A DNA stretch of 64,000 bases, taken from the NCBI RefSeq assembly GCF_002483225.1, contig NZ_DLHL01000014.1, positions 3,274-67,273 of the forward strand, in the 5' to 3' direction. Below the pieces are notes generated by a model. The model was not told the origin of the DNA. It worked only from the letters and a program-made list of their open reading frames with translations, and ran no database searches. The position numbers and the translations under genes were made by a program. Positions 59,472-64,000 of this stretch are shown in pieces. Origin of the DNA: Gemmatimonas sp. UBA7669. GTDB lineage: Bacteria; Gemmatimonadota; Gemmatimonadetes; Gemmatimonadales; Gemmatimonadaceae. How positions within the stretch are numbered: the first letter of the stretch is position 1; the number at the start of each line of letters is the position of its first letter.

Positions 59472-62400
59472 TCAGCGGCCCGGGGCGCCACCGCTGGTAC
59501 CCGCACTGCGCGGCGCCGCATCACGCAGGCGCGCCACGGCCTCGCGCGCGGTTCGCAACTGCGGCTCGAGCGGCGCCTCGCCATCACGCCAGAGCTCAAG
59601 GAAGCGCTCATAGGCCTGCCGTGCCTTGACCGGCTCGCCAATGCGCTCGTACAGCGCACCGCGCAACATGAATTGGCGCACGTACACCGCCCAGGTGGTC
59701 TCCACCGACTCGCTGAGTGAGAAGCGTGCCGGGTCGATGAGTTCGAGCACCGCCAGTGCCTGACGCACGTCGCCCAGTTCCGCCAACACCACGGCGCGTG
59801 TCACCATGCGCAGGCCCGTGGTGCCGATGCGTGACGTGCGCAGCGAATCCACCGATGGGAAGCTGCGCGCAAGCCGACGTGCCTCGCTGCTGTCGCGCCG
59901 CTCAATGGCGAGCAGTGCACGCAGCTCGGGATACCCCGTGCTGTCGCCCTGCGCGGCCAGCGTGCGCACCGCCATCTCGCCATGCTGCACGTCGCGCGTG
60001 GCCAGGAACGTCATGTACGCACTCAGCCAGTCACGCTGCTGCGGTGGCAGGCCTTCAAGTTGCCGCGCCACACCCGTCAACTGCTGACGGTCTGTCACCG
60101 TGAGCGGAATGCCCATGCTGGCCTTCATGGTGAGCGAGAGCCACAGTGCCACCGCCGCGGACTTGACGCCAGGCACGATATCCATGCCATCGGTGGCGCG
60201 CGTCATGGTGCCCGCGGCCGCGCTGATGAGCGACGGCCGACCGGTCAGCGCGCCGATGCTCATGGCGTCCTGCAGAATCAGATAGCGCTCGCCCACCGCA
60301 AGACGGCGCAGCGTGTCATCGGGCGTGGCGGCCAGCATGGTGGCCGCTTCGGCGCCGGTACCCGGTCGCAGCGCCCGCGCGCGAATGGCCAGAATGCGCC
60401 ACGCGAAGGTGGGATCGTTGGTGGACGAGCGCGCCATCGCCGCCTGCAGCACGCCAATGGCGCTGTCGGCCATGCCGGCGGTCAGCAGATTGTCGGCCAG
60501 CGCCTTGCGCGCCTGCACGGCATCGGGGTCGGCGGCAATCCAGCCCATGGCTGCTTCGCGTGCGCGCACACTGGCCGCATTGCGCAGCGCTTCCACCTGC
60601 GCTGGTGTACCCAGCCGCGTCTCATACGCCACCGGTCCACCCGGCTTGATACTGTCGCCCACCAACACGATGAACGCACGCGGGACTGCCGCCTGATTGT
60701 ACATCGACACCAGGTGCTCATACGCCAGATGGAACGTGGAGTCGAGCGCAATGGTGCGCTGGAACGCGCGCATGGACTGATTGAGATACTTGGCCGTGCT
60801 GTCGGGACTGCGGCCGTATGACGTATTCAGCACGAGGTGGTACGCCGCGTCGGCAAAGGCATACCACGCCTCCGCGTCCAGCGAATCCACGGCCACCAAT
60901 CGCGCGAGCCGCTCGTGGGAGGCCAACAGCGACGCCCGCGCGGCGTCCGGATCTCCACGCTGCAGGAGACGGAATGCACTCGTGAGCTCCGCATGTCCGC
61001 GCACGATTTCCTGCTGACGCTGCGGCAGACGCGCTGCGAACTGCACTGCGCGCTCCGCGTCGGCCACGTTGAGGGTGTCCGACCAGTTGCGCCAACCGCG
61101 CCCGAGGGAGCGACGATAATACGCCAGCGCAAACGTGCTGTCGCGGCGAATGGCCTGCGTGAACAGCGAATCGGCCGCATCGAGGCGCCAGGAGTTGAGC
61201 GAGCGCAGCCCTTCGAGATACAAGCGATACGCGTCCACCGAGTTGGTGGTCTGCCGCGCGAGATCGAGTGACACCCGCGGTCCACCGGCCAGATTGAGCA
61301 GATCACCGGCGAGCTGCTCGAAGACGCTGCGCGGATCGGCCGTGCGCAGCGCGGCGACCCGTGCGCGGTCCACCACGTCCTGGGCCCGCGTGTCGTACAG
61401 CGTGGCGGTGGCGATGAGCGAGTCACCGGCCAGCGTCAGCTGCCCCAGCACGACACGGCCCACACCGGCGCGACGCGCCAGACGTTCCGCGTCGTCGAAG
61501 CTGATGCGCCGCGCCTCGTCGAGTCGTTCGTCGCGCAACAGGTCGAGCGTGCGCTCGTACTCCACCACCTTGAGGTCGCGCCACTGCTCGAGCGACAGCG
61601 TGAGCATATTGACGCCGCCTTCGCGCAACCAGTCGAGCGAGTTGTCGGGCGCCTGCACTTCGAATGGTGCCACCAGCCAGGCCCGCTCGGCTTCACGCGC
61701 GCCAGCCGGACGCGAAAGCACCACCGCCAGCGAGGCCAGAGTCGCAATGGCCAGACCACCCCAGACCAACAGGCCGCGACGACCACGTGCCGGCGTCTTG
61801 GTGGCCTTCCCGCTGGAGGCCGCACCGATCAGCCGCGTGGGTGTGGCGCGTGTGACCGGTCCCGAGGGCGTATCAGCCATCGGGTCACCCGTCACCGCCG
61901 CCGCGAAGGCGCGGCCATGCGGCCAGCGCGCGTCACGATCCTTGGCCAGCAGACGATCGATGGCCGAAGCGACGGCCGGAGACGTGGCAGGCGCCGACTC
62001 GCTGAGCGAGGGCACCGCCTCCGTGAGATGCTTGACGAGCACCGACGCCGCCGTCGGCGCATCCACAGCCGGCGCGCCCGTGAGCATCTCCACCGCAATC
62101 AGCCCCAGCGAATAGAGATCGCTGCGGCCGTCGATGTCCGCATCGCCACTGGCCTGCTCGGGACTCATGTAGCGCGGCGAGCCCAGCACAAAGCCCGCGC
62201 CGGTTATCTGCAAATTGCCCTGCAGCGCCCGCGCCACGCCGAAGTCCGTGAGCATGGCGCGACCGGTGTCCCGGTCCAGCAGCACATTCTCCGGCTTCAC
62301 GTCGCGGTGGACGAGACCCTGCGCGTGCGCGTAGTCGAGCGCCAGCGCGATGTCGCGCAGAATGGGCACGGCCTCCGCTTCAGCAAGGCGGTCCTCGCGC

Positions 62401-62732
62401 GTGAGCCGATCGCGCAGACTCTCGCCAGGCACGAACTCCATGACGAAGTACAGCAGGCCGTCGGCTTCACCGGCCGAGTACACGGCCACGATGTGCGGAT
62501 GCCGGAGCCGGGCGACGGTGCGCGATTCCTGCACGAAGCGCTGCCGCAGCTCGGCGCTGGCCGCCACGTCCGGCGCCACGACCTTGATGGCCACCGGGCG
62601 ATCAAGCGCCTCGTCGTGCGCCCGAAATACCGACCCCATGCCACCCTGCCCGAGCAACCCCTCCACGCGGTACTGCCCAGCCAAGGCGGTACGCAGTCGT
62701 GACTCGAGGGTTCGGGATGCGGGGTCGTTCAT
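59472..62732 (-). CDS. Membrane Ser/Thr protein kinase with TPR-type extracytoplasmic domain
   Basis: 1086 residues from ATG 62732. Residues 21-290 are an active Hanks kinase: Gly loop GQGGMGSVF, Lys50, Glu69, HRDVKPEN (142-149), DFG (163-165) and SPEQ (190-193). A Ser/Thr-rich juxtamembrane stretch leads to one membrane helix (LLVWGGLAIATLASLAVVLS). Then comes a TolB/FlgO-like region (SLDWLREGGVNMLTLSLEQW) and many TPR-like helices to the end. This is a common Gemmatimonadota layout. The periplasmic part may bind a peptide or protein signal. It has about 75 bp of divergent promoter region shared with the phosphodiesterase gene. Confidence 0.92.
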   Translation of the reverse strand: MNDPASRTLESRLRTALAGQYRVEGLLGQGGMGSVFRAHDEALDRPVAIKVVAPDVAASAELRQRFVQESRTVARLRHPHIVAVYSAGEADGLLYFVMEFVPGESLRDRLTREDRLAEAEAVPILRDIALALDYAHAQGLVHRDVKPENVLLDRDTGRAMLTDFGVARALQGNLQITGAGFVLGSPRYMSPEQASGDADIDGRSDLYSLGLIAVEMLTGAPAVDAPTAASVLVKHLTEAVPSLSESAPATSPAVASAIDRLLAKDRDARWPHGRAFAAAVTGDPMADTPSGPVTRATPTRLIGAASSGKATKTPARGRRGLLVWGGLAIATLASLAVVLSRPAGAREAERAWLVAPFEVQAPDNSLDWLREGGVNMLTLSLEQWRDLKVVEYERTLDLLRDERLDEARRISFDDAERLARRAGVGRVVLGQLTLAGDSLIATATLYDTRAQDVVDRARVAALRTADPRSVFEQLAGDLLNLAGGPRVSLDLARQTTNSVDAYRLYLEGLRSLNSWRLDAADSLFTQAIRRDSTFALAYYRRSLGRGWRNWSDTLNVADAERAVQFAARLPQRQQEIVRGHAELTSAFRLLQRGDPDAARASLLASHERLARLVAVDSLDAEAWYAFADAAYHLVLNTSYGRSPDSTAKYLNQSMRAFQRTIALDSTFHLAYEHLVSMYNQAAVPRAFIVLVGDSIKPGGPVAYETRLGTPAQVEALRNAASVRAREAAMGWIAADPDAVQARKALADNLLTAGMADSAIGVLQAAMARSSTNDPTFAWRILAIRARALRPGTGAEAATMLAATPDDTLRRLAVGERYLILQDAMSIGALTGRPSLISAAAGTMTRATDGMDIVPGVKSAAVALWLSLTMKASMGIPLTVTDRQQLTGVARQLEGLPPQQRDWLSAYMTFLATRDVQHGEMAVRTLAAQGDSTGYPELRALLAIERRDSSEARRLARSFPSVDSLRTSRIGTTGLRMVTRAVVLAELGDVRQALAVLELIDPARFSLSESVETTWAVYVRQFMLRGALYERIGEPVKARQAYERFLELWRDGEAPLEPQLRTAREAVARLRDAAPRSAGTSGGAPGR

Positions 62733-62807
62733 GCGGGTAAGTTGTGGCGAAAGCCTGCGGATGGCCACGGCCTTCCGTCAGTTCATCCCGGACGCCGCTG
62801 TGGTGTG

Positions 62808-63902
62808 ATGCCGAGCACAATGCAGACTACAAACGTACGCACTACCCACGCCCGACGTGATCTGTTCCTCGGCATTCTGCTTGGGAGCCTGTGTCTGTTC
62901 GTGACGGCCTGTGGGGGCGGGGCCGGGTCACGCGCCACACCGGGCGCCTCGCCTGCCTCGCCGGTCTGGATGGGCCTGGCCCCGGCGGCGGTGCCCGGTC
63001 GACCGCTGGTGATCGCGCACCGCGGCGCCAGTGGACATCGGCCTGAGCACACCCTCGCCGCCTACGCGCTGGCGGTGGAGCAGGGCGCCGACTTCATCGA
63101 GCCCGACCTGGTCAGCACGCGGGACAGTGTGCTCGTGGCGCGGCACGAAAACGAAATTGGCGGCACCACCGACGTCGCGACGCGCTTTCCATCTCGCAAA
63201 ACGCGCAAGGTCATCGACGGAGACACGGTAGAGGGCTGGTTCACCGAAGACTTCACGCTCGCTGAACTCAAGACCCTGCGAGCGCGGGAACGGTTGCCCT
63301 TCCGCTCGCAGGCCTACAACGGCCAGTTCGCCATTCCCACATTCGACGAGGTGCTGGCGCTCGCCGACTCGCTGGGTCGCCAGCGCGGACGGGCCGTGGG
63401 GGTGTATCCCGAGACCAAGCATCCCTCGTATCACCGGCAGATCGGGCTGCCCCTCGAAGAGCGCCTGCTGGCGGCCCTGCGCCGACACGGGCTCGATCGC
63501 CGCGACGCCCCGGTCTTCATCCAAAGTTTCGAGGACGGCAACCTTCGTACGTTGCGTGGCATGACGCGGGTGCCGCTCGTGTATCTCATTGGTGCGGGAC
63601 GTCTCGACGCGGCGCGGCTGCGCGACATCGCCAGGTTTGCCGACGCCGTGGGCCTCAATCAGCGCATGGTGGTCGGCGCCGATTCATCGGCTAGGCCCAG
63701 CACGGTGATTCAGGACGCCAAAGCGGCGGGTCTGCGTGTGCACGTGTGGACGCTGCGGCCTGAGCCGGCCTTTCTCGCCAAGCGATATGGTGGGGACTCG
63801 GCAGCGGAGGTGCGCGAGCTCGTGGGGCTGGGGGTGGATGGGTTCTTTACCGACTTCCCGGATGTGACGGTGGGGGCGCTGCGGGGGCTTGGGTTGAACT
63901 GA
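62808..63902 (+). CDS. Glycerophosphodiester phosphodiesterase lipoprotein
   Basis: 364 residues from ATG 62808 (ATG 62820 is possible). Lipoprotein signal LGILLGSLCLFVTACGGG with lipobox FVTAC. The GDPD TIM-barrel motifs are present: IAHRGASGHRPEHTLAAYAL, GADFIEPDLVSTRDSVLVAR, HENEIGGTTDV and VYPETKHPSYH, with a C-terminal GVDGFFTDFPDV. It hydrolyses glycerophosphodiesters to glycerol 3-phosphate and an alcohol in the periplasm, with Ca2+ or Mg2+. The length resembles GlpQ-type enzymes. A long hairpin follows. Confidence 0.92.
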   Translation: MPSTMQTTNVRTTHARRDLFLGILLGSLCLFVTACGGGAGSRATPGASPASPVWMGLAPAAVPGRPLVIAHRGASGHRPEHTLAAYALAVEQGADFIEPDLVSTRDSVLVARHENEIGGTTDVATRFPSRKTRKVIDGDTVEGWFTEDFTLAELKTLRARERLPFRSQAYNGQFAIPTFDEVLALADSLGRQRGRAVGVYPETKHPSYHRQIGLPLEERLLAALRRHGLDRRDAPVFIQSFEDGNLRTLRGMTRVPLVYLIGAGRLDAARLRDIARFADAVGLNQRMVVGADSSARPSTVIQDAKAAGLRVHVWTLRPEPAFLAKRYGGDSAAEVRELVGLGVDGFFTDFPDVTVGALRGLGLN

Positions 63903-63931
63903 TGGTGTGAGGATCAGAGGATCTGGGGATA

Positions 63932-63986
63932 AGAGGGGCGGGCCTCGGGGGTTCCCTTGATAGTGGAGCCCCCGAGGCCCGCCTCT
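63932..63986. terminator. Long GC-rich terminator-like hairpin
   Basis: The arm 63932-63955 pairs with 63965-63986 over about 22 bp, with one bulged G and one mismatch around a short loop. It lies 30 bp after the phosphodiesterase stop. It has no U-run, so it may be bidirectional or act as a 3' stabiliser. Confidence 0.65.
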
Positions 63987-64000
63987 CCAATCCTTGTATC

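Noticed and set aside
1..64000. tRNA, rRNA, insertion sequences, integrases, attachment sites and phage genes
   Set aside because: None was recognised by eye on either strand. tRNAscan and Rfam searches would be needed to exclude small RNAs.

Overview
The window is 64 kb of high-GC, gene-dense bacterial DNA. It has about 57 genes on both strands, many 1-4 bp ATGA, GTGA or TGATG overlaps, and no intergenic gap above about 300 bp. The gene mix points to Gemmatimonadota, close to Gemmatimonas: large Hanks kinases with TPR or RDD tails, a BTAD (SARP-like) regulator with TPRs, Tat-exported epimerase-like dehydrogenases, a PEP-CTERM protein, many Ser hydrolases, and a ccoN-ccoO fusion. This placement is inferred from gene content only. 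No rRNA, tRNA, CRISPR array, insertion sequence or integrase was recognised. The region looks chromosomal.

Layout: (1) 1-4.5 kb, plus strand: the end of a secreted protein, an imelysin-like/di-haem peroxidase lipoprotein, a P-loop ATPase and a double universal stress protein. (2) 4.5-13.2 kb, minus strand: a complete cbb3 oxidase operon, ccoNO-ccoQ-ccoP-ccoG-ccoH-(DsbD-like)-ccoI-ccoS plus a small gene. It is followed upstream by a chemoreceptor with a His-rich membrane sensor (13.5-15.2 kb). (3) 15.4-18.2 kb: a DUF411 Tat protein, a GNAT and a probable ornithine-lipid pair olsB-olsA. (4) 18.2-25 kb, plus strand: an esterase, then a tight operon of M19 dipeptidase, three paralogous NAD-dependent epimerase-like proteins (the first Tat-exported) and an Npt-type nucleotide transporter.

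(5) 25-30.5 kb, minus strand: an unusual coupled operon of a YadA-head/S74-chaperone surface protein, a globin, an unknown protein and a 1033-residue BTAD-TPR regulator. Direct repeats at 11-bp period lie upstream. (6) 30.7-33.5 kb, plus strand: a small lipoprotein and a 788-residue chimera of a PEP-CTERM surface protein with a quinone-oxidoreductase-like domain and an NTF2-like tail. (7) 33.6-40.6 kb: DUF486, then a TetR-controlled RND efflux system (outer membrane channel, adaptor, permease). Matching 13-bp operator-like sites precede tetR and the channel gene.

(8) 40.7-50.8 kb: small membrane proteins, an orphan CarboxypepD_reg/TonB-plug protein, a 951-residue kinase-RDD-pseudokinase-RDD protein, a gluzincin-like metalloprotease, an S41 protease remnant, a cupin, a barrel-like protein, a DUF6933 protein and a Ser hydrolase. 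(9) 50.9-64 kb: a divergent NmrA-like/AraC pair, a HhH protein, a propeller lipoprotein, M55 and beta-lactamase-like hydrolases, DUF2007, DUF1801, an alpha/beta hydrolase, an ankyrin protein coupled to a kinase-TPR protein, and a glycerophosphodiesterase lipoprotein ending at a long hairpin.
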